Positions 8,857 to 16,300 of a stretch of DNA of 39,425 bases are shown piece after piece. The first letter of the stretch is position 1. Each line of letters opens with the position of its first letter. The DNA comes from Allomuricauda sp. GTDB taxonomy: Bacteria > Bacteroidota > Bacteroidia > Flavobacteriales > Flavobacteriaceae. The notes beneath the pieces were generated by a model. The model had not been told where the DNA came from. It was given only the letters and a program-made list of their open reading frames with translations, and made no database searches. The DNA lies in assembly GCF_028282265.1 (NCBI RefSeq), contig NZ_JANQIH010000151.1, positions 1 to 39,425 of the forward strand, in the 5' to 3' direction. The position numbers were made by a program, and so were the translations under genes.

Positions 8857-9756
8857 ATGAAAAACGTAGTCAGGGTAATTACCAAAGTGTCATTTTTTCT
8901 TATCACACTTTGCTTGGGAACAATTAGTGCCCAAGAAAATCCAGCTGAAAACAGATCATCAATAACGATTACCGATCCCATTGGCACAACGGTTTGGGAG
9001 ACCTCAGAGTTGGCAGAATTACATTGGACCACCAAAAACATGGATACAACCAAATTCATCCGATTCTTTTTGGTTCGAAATAAAACCATGGTGCAAGAAT
9101 TGGGCAGATTCCAAAATAATGGACATGCTTCAGGAATCAGACTTGCTAAAAATATTGGTTCCGGCAATAGCTATCAAGTAATGGGGATTGAACTATTCCC
9201 CGATAATAAAGAACAGGTAGCTAAGTTTGCGACTTCTTTTTTCACAATTAAGAACAAGGAATCCGATGAGCGAAAGCGACAGGCCCTATTGGCGCGAGAC
9301 AACCAAGACCTATCAAACAAGGAAAAGAAGAAAGAAAGAAAGAAATTAAAGAGGGCAGCCACATTAGCTGCGGAATCCACACCAAAATTGGATAACACAT
9401 TCCCAAAAGAGTTCGACGGGCGCAGAATTTCTTATGTCAAAAATTTAGCCTTTGAAAGTGAGCATTTAACGGTAAAAGTTTGGGATCATGACAAAGAGGA
9501 TGGTGATATTATTTCCATCTATCTCAATGGAGATTTGGTTTTGTCTGAACACCTATTGACTAAGGATTTACAAGAATTTGATATTCAGTTGGACCCAACA
9601 AAGCCCAATGATCTTCTATTGTACGCACATAATCTGGGGGAAGTTTCACCTAATACCGTTTCGGTAGAAATTACAAGTAGCCTCAAATCTGAAAAAATGA
9701 CCTTGAACTCTTATCTAAGAAGCTGCGAAGCGGTTCTCATCAACGTAAAAAAATAA
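8857..9756 (+). CDS. Secreted protein with Kre9/Knh1-like N-terminal domain, function unknown
   Basis: This 299-residue protein has a clear signal peptide (FFLITLCLGTISAQ). Residues of about 35-125 (ITITDPIGTTVWETSE, LHWTTKN, then NSYQVMGIEL) have the pattern of the beta-sandwich module found in fungal Kre9/Knh1 proteins and in many bacterial secreted proteins. A highly basic, probably helical linker rich in KEKKKERKKLKR follows at about 150-170. A second beta-rich domain at about 190-299 contains VKVWDHDKEDGDIISIYLNG and DLLLYAHNLGEVSPNT, a module I have seen at the end of diverse Bacteroidetes extracytoplasmic proteins but cannot name. There is no T9SS tail and no lipobox, so the likely location is the periplasm. 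It is a single-gene unit ending in a hairpin. The domain calls are by pattern only. Confidence 0.8.
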   Translation: MKNVVRVITKVSFFLITLCLGTISAQENPAENRSSITITDPIGTTVWETSELAELHWTTKNMDTTKFIRFFLVRNKTMVQELGRFQNNGHASGIRLAKNIGSGNSYQVMGIELFPDNKEQVAKFATSFFTIKNKESDERKRQALLARDNQDLSNKEKKKERKKLKRAATLAAESTPKLDNTFPKEFDGRRISYVKNLAFESEHLTVKVWDHDKEDGDIISIYLNGDLVLSEHLLTKDLQEFDIQLDPTKPNDLLLYAHNLGEVSPNTVSVEITSSLKSEKMTLNSYLRSCEAVLINVKK

Positions 9757-9790
9757 ACCTCAACAATTCTTTTGAAGAAAGCTGAGGTTT
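9755..9790 (-). terminator. Hairpin terminator, best for the minus-strand tRNA transcript
   Basis: AAACCTCA and TGAGGTTT form a perfect eight-base stem. Read on the minus strand it lies just after the tRNA-Leu 3' end and is followed by TTTATTTTTTTAC, a good U-tract. Read on the plus strand it begins at the stop codon of the upstream secreted-protein gene but has only a weak T-run, so it may serve both directions unequally. Confidence 0.7.
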
Positions 9791-9795
9791 AATTG

Positions 9796-9877
9796 TACCT
9801 TGGGTGGGAATCGAACCCACACTCCCGAAAGAACTGCATTTTGAATCCAGCGCGTCTACCAATTCCGCCACCAAGGC
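9796..9877 (-). tRNA. tRNA-Leu (anticodon CAA)
   Basis: The minus strand reads GCCTTGGTGGCGGAATTGGT at the 5' end and CCAAGGTA at the 3' end. It has the long variable arm of a class II tRNA and a T-arm GTGGG-TTCGATT-CCCAC. The anticodon loop TTCAAAA gives anticodon CAA. CCA is not encoded. Two flaws are visible: the first acceptor pair is G1-U72, and the anticodon stem CTGGA/TGCAG has a G-G mismatch at its fourth pair. The gene starts one base after the stop codon of the GIY-YIG gene and is followed by a hairpin and U-tract. A second, broken copy of its first 32 or so bases lies 260 bases upstream. Confidence 0.93.
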
Positions 9878-9878
9878 A

Positions 9879-10127
9879 TTATTTCAATTTATCTCTAAGT
9901 TTTCGGAGTTTTTCTTTTCCTACTCCAGATTTCCAATACTTTTCCCTTTTTCTGCCCAAATCCCTATTATCACAGTTTTCTGAGTAAATCAATTTAAAAG
10001 GTGCATAGGGTTTAGTTGTTTGCTCCCATCCCCTATTGTGTCTATTAAGCCTTTCTTCCATATTTGATGTCATCCCTACATAAATGTAGTTGAAATCGAA
10101 ACTCGATATGGCATACACAATTATCAA
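9879..10127 (-). CDS. GIY-YIG nuclease family protein
   Basis: This is an 82-residue single-domain GIY-YIG protein. The GIY part is VYAI near residue 4, the YIG part is YIYVGMTSN, the conserved Arg lies in ERLNRHN and the metal-binding Glu in RKREKYWKSG, so the catalytic set looks complete. These short proteins are frequent in Bacteroidetes and related to UvrC and homing endonucleases, but their role is not established. No ATG is available: the frame starts with TTG at 10127 (next candidate GTG at 10118), giving the usual MIIVYAISS N-terminus. The stop codon is one base upstream of tRNA-Leu, so the two are probably transcribed together. The gene lies exactly between the intact tRNA and a tRNA 5' remnant, which suggests it arrived as a mobile cassette. 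Confidence 0.88.
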   Translation of the reverse strand: MIIVYAISSFDFNYIYVGMTSNMEERLNRHNRGWEQTTKPYAPFKLIYSENCDNRDLGRKREKYWKSGVGKEKLRKLRDKLK

Positions 10128-10144
10128 AACAATATTTCAGCGCG

Positions 10145-10164
10145 CCTGCCTGTCGGCAGACAGG
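10145..10164. repeat. GC-rich palindrome 1 (REP-like) inserted in the tRNA fragment
   Basis: The sequence CCTGCCTGTCGGCAGACAGG folds as CCTG/CAGG, one C-A mismatch, CTG/CAG and the loop TCGG. Removing exactly these 20 bases rejoins the tRNA match CAGCGCG to TCTACC with no target duplication. Fourteen of 20 bases are G or C in a much more AT-rich setting. Confidence 0.8.
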
Positions 10165-10178
10165 TCTACCAATTCCGC

Positions 10179-10197
10179 CCTGCCTACCGCAGGCAGG
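10179..10197. repeat. GC-rich palindrome 2 (REP-like) inserted in the tRNA fragment
   Basis: The sequence CCTGCCTACCGCAGGCAGG has a perfect seven-base stem CCTGCCT/AGGCAGG around the loop ACCGC. It shares the CCTGCCT arm with palindrome 1 and differs in the loop. Removing these 19 bases restores the tRNA sequence CCGCCACCAAGGC exactly. Confidence 0.8.
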
Positions 10198-10289
10198 CAC
10201 CAAGGCTTTTGAGAGGTCCTCATTTTTTAAATGGGACTGCAAAGCTAAAAAATAATTTCATTTACAACCAAAAATACCTTCCTTTATCC

Positions 10290-10319
10290 TTTAGCAACCC
10301 GAATTAATTTTTAAATTTG
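10290..10319 (+). promoter_or_regulatory. Candidate promoter of prs-rplY
   Basis: TAAATTTG at 10312-10319 fits the Bacteroidetes -7 box TAnnTTTG. TTTAG at 10290 is a weak -33 box (consensus TTTG) at an acceptable distance. This would give a leader of about 45 bases before the prs ATG. Confidence 0.5.
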
Positions 10320-10370
10320 CACCTCTTTTGAAAAAAAGTGATTTAAAGCGCTATCCAACAAGAGATTGCA

Positions 10371-11312
10371 ATGCCGTACCAAGTACCAGAACCTAAAATA
10401 TTCGCTTGCACCCAAAGTACCACCTTGGGAGAAAAAATCGCCGAATTCTATGGAGCTGATTTGGGGAAAGTACATTTCTCAAGGTATAGTGATGGGGAGT
10501 TTCAACCTTCGTTTGAGGAATCTATACGGGGAGCCCGAATTTTCATAATAGGCTCGACCCATCCTGGACCTGAGAATTTAATGGAAATGTTGCTGATGCT
10601 TGATGCGGCAAAAAGAGCATCTGCCCGTCACATTACTGCCGTAATGCCATATTTCGGATGGGCAAGGCAAGATAGAAAAGATAAGCCCCGTGTTCCGATA
10701 GCCGCTAAATTGGTAGCCAAAATGCTGGAGACAGCAGGTGCTACACGGATTATTACCATGGACTTGCACGCCGACCAAATTCAAGGATTTTTCGAAAAAC
10801 CGGTTGATCACCTATTTGCATCGACCTTGTTTTTGCCCTATTTGAAGGAGCTTAATTTAAAAAACCTGTGTATTGCATCACCGGATATGGGAGGTTCAAA
10901 AAGGGCCTACGCGTATTCAAAAGCGTTGGAAAGTGATGTTGTCATTTGTTACAAACAACGTGCTAAAGCCAATGTCATTGACCACATGGAACTTATCGGA
11001 GAGGTGAAAGGAAAGAACGTAGTTCTTGTTGATGACATGGTCGATACAGCTGGAACATTGACCAAAGCGGCTGATTTGATGATGGAACGCGGCGCTGAAA
11101 GTGTCAGGGCCATCACAACACATGGACTGTTGTCTGGAAACGCGTTTGAAAAAATAGAAAATTCAAAGTTGAAGGAGCTCATTGTAACGGATTCTATTCC
11201 GGCTGCCGTGGAGCACCAAAAAGTAAAGGTATTGAGTTGTGCAGAACTGTTTTCCGACGTTATGCACCGTGTTCACCATAACACCTCAATTTCCTCTAAG
11301 TTTTTAATGTAA
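10371..11312 (+). CDS. prs: Ribose-phosphate pyrophosphokinase (PRPP synthetase)
   Basis: This enzyme makes phosphoribosyl pyrophosphate from ribose 5-phosphate and ATP for purine, pyrimidine, histidine, tryptophan and NAD synthesis. The 313-residue length is normal. Family signatures are visible: FSRYSDGEFQPSFEESIRG, GSTHPGPENLMEMLLMLDAAKRASA, the ATP flexible loop PYFGWARQDRKDKPRVPIAAKL, TMDLHADQIQGFF, and the ribose-phosphate-binding loop VVLVDDMVDTAGTLTKAA. The ATG at 10371 follows a plausible TAAATTTG promoter. The rplY gene begins 15 bases after its stop, so the two form an operon. Nothing unusual is seen. Confidence 0.98.
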   Translation: MPYQVPEPKIFACTQSTTLGEKIAEFYGADLGKVHFSRYSDGEFQPSFEESIRGARIFIIGSTHPGPENLMEMLLMLDAAKRASARHITAVMPYFGWARQDRKDKPRVPIAAKLVAKMLETAGATRIITMDLHADQIQGFFEKPVDHLFASTLFLPYLKELNLKNLCIASPDMGGSKRAYAYSKALESDVVICYKQRAKANVIDHMELIGEVKGKNVVLVDDMVDTAGTLTKAADLMMERGAESVRAITTHGLLSGNAFEKIENSKLKELIVTDSIPAAVEHQKVKVLSCAELFSDVMHRVHHNTSISSKFLM

Positions 11313-11327
11313 TTTTTAAATATAATA

Positions 11328-11981
11328 ATGAAGTCAATTACAATCAAAGGATCCCAAAGAGAAAGCGTAGGCAAGGTTTCGACCAAGGCCTTACGTAATG
11401 CTGGAAAGGTCCCTTGCGTGCTATACGGAGGGGAAAAGCCATTGCACTTTTCAGCAGATGAACTTGCGTTTAAAAATCTGGTGTATACCCCAAACGCATA
11501 CACAGCCGTAATTGAGCTGGAAGATGGAACAAAGTTGGAAGCGGTTATGCAGGATATTCAGTTCCACCCTGTTACCGATAAAATTCTTCATGTAGATTTT
11601 TATCAATTGTTTAAGGACAAGCCTGTGACCATGAATATCCCGGTTCGCTTGGAAGGAAACTCCCCAGGTGTTCGTAATGGTGGTAGGTTGCTGTTTAGAA
11701 AGCGTAAGCTTTCCATTAAAGCCTTACCAGATTTGTTGCCTGATTTTATCACTGTAGATATTTCAAAGCTTAGAATTGGAGGTACAATTCCTGTAGAAAC
11801 CCTTTTGAGCGATGATTATACCATCCTACATCCTGACAGCACCGCTGTTGTACAGGTGAAAGCATCAAGAACATCTGTTGATGATGTAGAAGACGAAGAA
11901 GAAGAGGAAGAAGGAGCAGATACCGAAGCTACTGCGGTTGAAGGTACTGCCGAGGCACCAGCGGCTGAAGCTACCGAATAA
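11328..11981 (+). CDS. rplY: 50S ribosomal protein L25 (general stress protein CTC type)
   Basis: This 217-residue protein is the long TL5/CTC form of L25, which binds 5S rRNA at the central protuberance. The N-terminal L25 domain ([23 protein letters not shown] and [12 protein letters not shown]) spans about residues 1-90, and the beta-rich CTC domain spans about 95-185. A strongly acidic, low-complexity tail ([13 protein letters not shown], ending in EAPAAEATE) completes it and is typical of Flavobacteriia. It lies 15 bases downstream of prs and is followed by a strong terminator, so prs-rplY is probably a complete transcription unit. Confidence 0.97.
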   Translation: MKSITIKGSQRESVGKVSTKALRNAGKVPCVLYGGEKPLHFSADELAFKNLVYTPNAYTAVIELEDGTKLEAVMQDIQFHPVTDKILHVDFYQLFKDKPVTMNIPVRLEGNSPGVRNGGRLLFRKRKLSIKALPDLLPDFITVDISKLRIGGTIPVETLLSDDYTILHPDSTAVVQVKASRTSVDDVEDEEEEEEGADTEATAVEGTAEAPAAEATE

Positions 11982-12002
11982 ACCTTCTTAACAAAGCAAC
12001 AT

Positions 12003-12055
12003 AAAAGCATCCCTTTATCCCATTTTGGGGTTTGGGATGCTTTTGTATTTTTGGC
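12003..12055 (+). terminator. Intrinsic terminator after rplY
   Basis: AAAAGCATCCC pairs perfectly with GGGATGCTTTT over 11 bases, followed by GTATTTTT. The loop holds a second possible pairing, TCCCA with TGGGG. It separates prs-rplY from pth, whose likely start codon lies only 18 bases further on. Confidence 0.88.
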
Positions 12056-12072
12056 CAAAAGGCAATAAGTCC

Positions 12073-12702
12073 ATGTTTAAAATCCTCAGGGCGCTTTTTG
12101 GCTCTTCCCCATATAAGTTAAACGAAAATGACCGCATGAAGAAGTTTCTTATCGTAGGCCTCGGAAACATAGGCTCCCAATATCAAGAAACCCGTCATAA
12201 TATCGGTTTTAAGATATTGGATTTCCTTTCAGGTCAGGAAGGATTTGTCTTTGATACTGACAAACTTGGTGATGTCGCCACTTTTAAGCATAAAGGCAAA
12301 AGCATACTTTGTTTGAAACCTTCCACCTATATGAACTTAAGTGGAAAAGCTGTAAAATACTGGTTGGAAAAAGAGAAAATTCCGCTGGAAAATCTTCTAA
12401 TAATTACAGATGACATTAATCTTCCTTATGGAACCCTCCGGCTAAAGACCAAAGGTAGTGATGGGGGTCATAATGGTTTAAAAGACATTCAGAACGTATT
12501 GCTGACCTCCCAATACAACCGTTTTCGGTTCGGTGTCGGTTCTGATTTCAGCAAAGGAAGACAAGTGGACTACGTGTTAGGCAAATGGAGCGCAGAGGAG
12601 GAGAATTTGATGCCTGAAAGACTTTCCAAAGCCACCGACCTTATTCGTTCATTTATCTTTGCCGGTGTAAAAAACACCATGAATCAATTCAACAATACTT
12701 GA
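12073..12702 (+). CDS. pth: Peptidyl-tRNA hydrolase
   Basis: This enzyme cleaves peptidyl-tRNAs released from stalled ribosomes. With the ATG at 12073 the protein has 209 residues. The core begins at MKKFLIVGLGNIGSQYQETRHN, where the His of ETRHNIGF is the catalytic one. It continues with STYMNLSGKAV (substrate-binding Asn), ITDDINLPYGTLRLK (catalytic-site Asp) and GSDGGHNGLKDI. The 21 residues before the core (MFKILRALFGSSPYK) are a basic extension that I recall from other flavobacterial Pth proteins. The track start at 12025 lies inside the rplY terminator and is rejected, while an ATG at 12136 is a shorter alternative. The gene converges on the lipoprotein gene with one base between stops. 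Confidence 0.96.
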   Translation: MFKILRALFGSSPYKLNENDRMKKFLIVGLGNIGSQYQETRHNIGFKILDFLSGQEGFVFDTDKLGDVATFKHKGKSILCLKPSTYMNLSGKAVKYWLEKEKIPLENLLIITDDINLPYGTLRLKTKGSDGGHNGLKDIQNVLLTSQYNRFRFGVGSDFSKGRQVDYVLGKWSAEEENLMPERLSKATDLIRSFIFAGVKNTMNQFNNT

Positions 12703-12703
12703 T

Positions 12704-13390
12704 TCAGAATACCCTAAACTCGAACACCCCAGAATCGGAACGATTTCCTTCACCGTCAGTGGTAACCACCCTCCAGTAGTAAATTGTGTTGGATTGAACA
12801 CTAACTGCCAACTCTCTGGTGAGCCCATCTAAATTGGCTTCGGAAGTCAAAGGCGGATTCTGATCAGAGAAAAACACTTCGTAAGAGACAATGTCATTTT
12901 CGACATCGGCCCCTATCCACTCCAAAATTACTTCGTTTGAAACACTCTTTTGGACCGTGGAGCCCGAAACCGGCCGGACAAGCTGTGCTGGAAAGGGGGG
13001 ATACGTGGTTTGCGAACCTGCATTGTAAAACAGCCATACTTCACTAACGGTTTGACCAGAATTTGGGTTTATAGAAGTAACGGTCCATGAATAGGGCGTG
13101 CCCTTATTAATAGACAAACTTGCTGAAGTTGATGTTGTAGTTATGGTTTGCGCGGAGTTTGTATTCAAATTAACTGCGCTCAGAAGATAACTTTCCGTAT
13201 TTGAGGAAGCCCCCCATTCAAAGGTGACCTGACTTAACTCTTCGCTTAGACTTTCACCTGTTGTGCATTCTGAGTTCTGTAAAGGAAAAACCAATTGAGC
13301 CGCACCAGGTGCCGCAGGCGAATCATCACCACCCCCGCAGGAAGACAAAAGACCCAAAAACGTTATGAAACACCAAAAATGCCTTGTCAT
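12704..13390 (-). CDS. Fibronectin-III-like lipoprotein coupled to the metalloprotease gene
   Basis: The 228-residue product has a lipoprotein signal with lipobox LLSSC (Cys18), followed by GGGDDSPAAP. The Gly/Asp-rich start after Cys resembles the lipoprotein export signal that sends Bacteroidetes lipoproteins to the cell surface. Two FN3-like beta domains follow, at about residues 35-125 (TFEWGASSNTESYLLSA, PYSWTVTSI) and 130-228 (ILEWIGADVENDIVSYEVFFSD, TIYYWRVVTTDGEGN). Its start codon overlaps the stop codon of the upstream metalloprotease gene in ATGA, so translation is coupled. A role as substrate-binding or anchoring partner of the protease, or as its inhibitor, is inference only. Confidence 0.85.
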   Translation of the reverse strand: MTRHFWCFITFLGLLSSCGGGDDSPAAPGAAQLVFPLQNSECTTGESLSEELSQVTFEWGASSNTESYLLSAVNLNTNSAQTITTTSTSASLSINKGTPYSWTVTSINPNSGQTVSEVWLFYNAGSQTTYPPFPAQLVRPVSGSTVQKSVSNEVILEWIGADVENDIVSYEVFFSDQNPPLTSEANLDGLTRELAVSVQSNTIYYWRVVTTDGEGNRSDSGVFEFRVF

Positions 13391-16300
13391 CTTTTGATCA
13401 TTTTAAATTCTTTATTGATTTGGGCACCCCTTACCCTCATATAATAAGCACCAGGGGGTAGGGCCGAAAAATCCATTTCAAGCTCATTTCCACTAACCGT
13501 TTTAGATTCCGTAAGAACAAGTCTACCGTCCGTGGAAAAAACCTGAATATCAACGTTTCCTATTTCACTGCCAATAAAAATTTTGGTATTTGCCCCAACA
13601 GGATTGGGATAAAGAATTCCATCCAAGGATAGACGGAAAGTGCTTTCAAACACCCCTTGGCATGGAAGGTTCGTAAACACTTTTAGTGTGTTCAAACCTT
13701 CTTTTAGGTCTACCTGAAAATTTGACTCTTGAGTTTGCTGCACCAGACCATTAAGCTCAACATTGTACAGACTGCCTCCTTGCATGGTTAACAGAACAGC
13801 CCCTTCTTGTTGAACTGCGGAAACGCTAAGGCCCTCGGGCTCTGAAATAATGATATCGAAACAAGTTTCCTTGTAGGTGATTGAACCATCAGTTGCTACT
13901 ATGCAAAGGGAATATGTTCCGGCAGTCAAATTTTGATAGGTGTGGGTATCGTTAAAATTTGCATCAATTGAATTTCTAGCTCCATCCAGTGTAGCGGTAT
14001 AAGCCAAAGCTGTATTAGTTGTTGATATTGCAATGGACCCATCATTACTTGCTCTACAAGACTCACTTTGAATCTCCACCAAAAAATTATCAGTTGGGAG
14101 ACGATTGACCGGACATCCACTGGTATCCACCTCAACACCTAAAGGAGTACCCAAACAAAGATCATCACCATCATCAAAAACACCATCTCCATCAGCATCA
14201 GGCCTAAGTGTCCCCTCAACACAGATTTGCAGGGAAAAATCAACCAAAGAACCCCCATCTCCCGCAGCGGTATCCTGAATTTCAAGGGTCCATTCCCCCA
14301 AGGAAGACTCCCCCTTGAATATATCGAAAACCCCAACTGGACGAACAGTTCCAGAGATAGCTGGATTATTGGAACACGATATTTCAGAAGCCCCATCCTC
14401 AAAAACTGCATTGACATCATCAAACTCTCCACAAGTGTTGGAAAGAATTATGTTCTCAGTCCCAGAAGGCGAAATAAGTCTTACAACTAAATCGCCCAAG
14501 AAGGTATGTTCCAAGTTCATGGAGAGGCTTACATCAGAAACACTAAAGTCTTCAGGTACCGTTACTGTGGTAGAAACCGTATTTGGCGTTGATGAAGCTA
14601 TTGTCAATGGTAACCCAATGGGAACATAGCTTCTACAATCCACATTGATTGTTGTAAAACTTAATGGCGTACTAAAAGAGCCCGAACCACAGCCGTTACT
14701 TGGGCGAACCCTCCAAAAATATGGTGTCGCCGCATTCAAATTTGAAGGTGTGTACGAGCTAAGCGGAAGAGTTGCCGACTCCACAATATTCGAAAAGCCA
14801 GCATCCGTTGCTATTTCAATATCGTAACTAGGGTACCAGGAATTTTCCTCCCAGCTGAATTCTGCTCCAAGGGAAACATTGGTTTGCCCATTTGATGGAG
14901 AAGTCAATACTATGTCTGCAAAATTACTATCAAGAATAGCCAAATTTATGATGATCTCCTTTGTCTCTGAGGCCGACGTTGAGGTAATAGTAACAGGATA
15001 GATTCCAGGTGACACTGCATTGGTGTCCGAAATGGTAAGTTCAACGGAAGTATCGTCAGCGCTGGCCTGTGTGGGAGAAAAGGAAGTTCCTAAACCCACG
15101 GGAGCATTTACCGAAAAGGTGGATGTTTCACTAAATTCTGCAAAGGTTTGATACGTAAATGGAATTATGATATTACTTGGCTGGCATACTTCAAAATTCA
15201 ACTCATCAAAGTTCAAAACCACCGGCGATTCTTGAATCGTAAAATTCGAAGAGTTCACTGCAAAGAAAACATTATCGCCTGCTTTGACCATGATTCGAGC
15301 CACAGCAGTGGCATTGCCTGGTAATTGAACCTCCGTACTACCATCGTTGGGAGTTCCTTGCACCAATGTTATCGGAAAGGTGTTTCCCCCATCAACACTT
15401 AAAAAAATGTCAACAGTTTGCGCATTTATAGGGGAAGTATTAGTATTTGCCACGTCCCAAGTAACTTCTTGTATGCTCCCTGCTTCATAAGTTTCGCTTG
15501 ACTGCTGGGAGGTCACAATAAAGGGTCCCGCCGTGTCTAAAACACTTACTGTTAAAATATCGGACACCACCTGCCCCCCACCAGTAGCATTGTCTCGAAC
15601 AGTTAAGGCAAAGTTGAAGTCCTTACGAATATTTGAAACCGTTTCCCAAGCACTGCTCAAACCCGGATTGACCTGGGTTAAATTCCCTTGGGCGACTTCA
15701 GACAAACGAGGAAAATACCTTGTAGGTTCAATTGAAGGAGGTAAAGATCTAAAGTTGGCCCCGACTGGATTTTCTGGACCAAAAACATTAAAGGGAACTA
15801 TTCCATCATCGATTTGTTCCCAAGTATAGGTAAGAATATCGGCCACATCATTATCGGAAGCAACGCCTTCAAGTACAAATGCCGTTCCTATGGGAATTGA
15901 ATAATCCCCAACTGGTGTTACTACGGGAGGTTGATTGGTCAAGGCAGACGTCTCCCCGCAAACTATTGTAGATAAATAGTTTCTTATTTGTAATATGCTG
16001 TTGTAGTGATAATAGTCATCACCATCGGGTTCGACATTGTTATTCCCTGTGATACCAGCATACCCCATGATTGTCGTACCACTACCCGGTTCGGCTTGTA
16101 CTCCACTGGCCTCAGATATTTCGTTCCAAGACCAGGTATGGTTAGCTCCAAATTGGTGACCAAGCTCATGGGCGACATAATCTAAATCGAAGTTATCTCC
16201 AGAAGGTTCAAAAGCCGAAGCAAACGCCCTTCCTTTTAGACCGTCCCTACAAACTGTTCCAATACCACCCGCATTTCCATTATCTTGGCCTTGGTTCACT

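Larger units (their letters stand above)
10138..10206 (-). pseudogene. Broken tRNA-Leu 5' fragment interrupted by two palindromes
   Basis: After removing two insertions, the plus strand reads CAGCGCG, TCTACCAATTCCGCC and ACCAAGGC. This is identical to the complement of the first 30 bases of the intact tRNA-Leu at 9796-9877. The match stops abruptly inside the anticodon stem, where the intact tRNA reads GGATT and the fragment reads AAATA. There is no 3' half, so it cannot make a tRNA. The insertions lie in the D-arm and near the acceptor stem. The 65-codon ORF on the track through this region is an artefact. Confidence 0.85.

Noticed and set aside
10045-10242. 65-codon minus-strand ORF across the tRNA fragment
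   Set aside because: It translates the dead tRNA piece and the two palindromes (ACGRQGG, VCRQAG) and has no protein-like composition.
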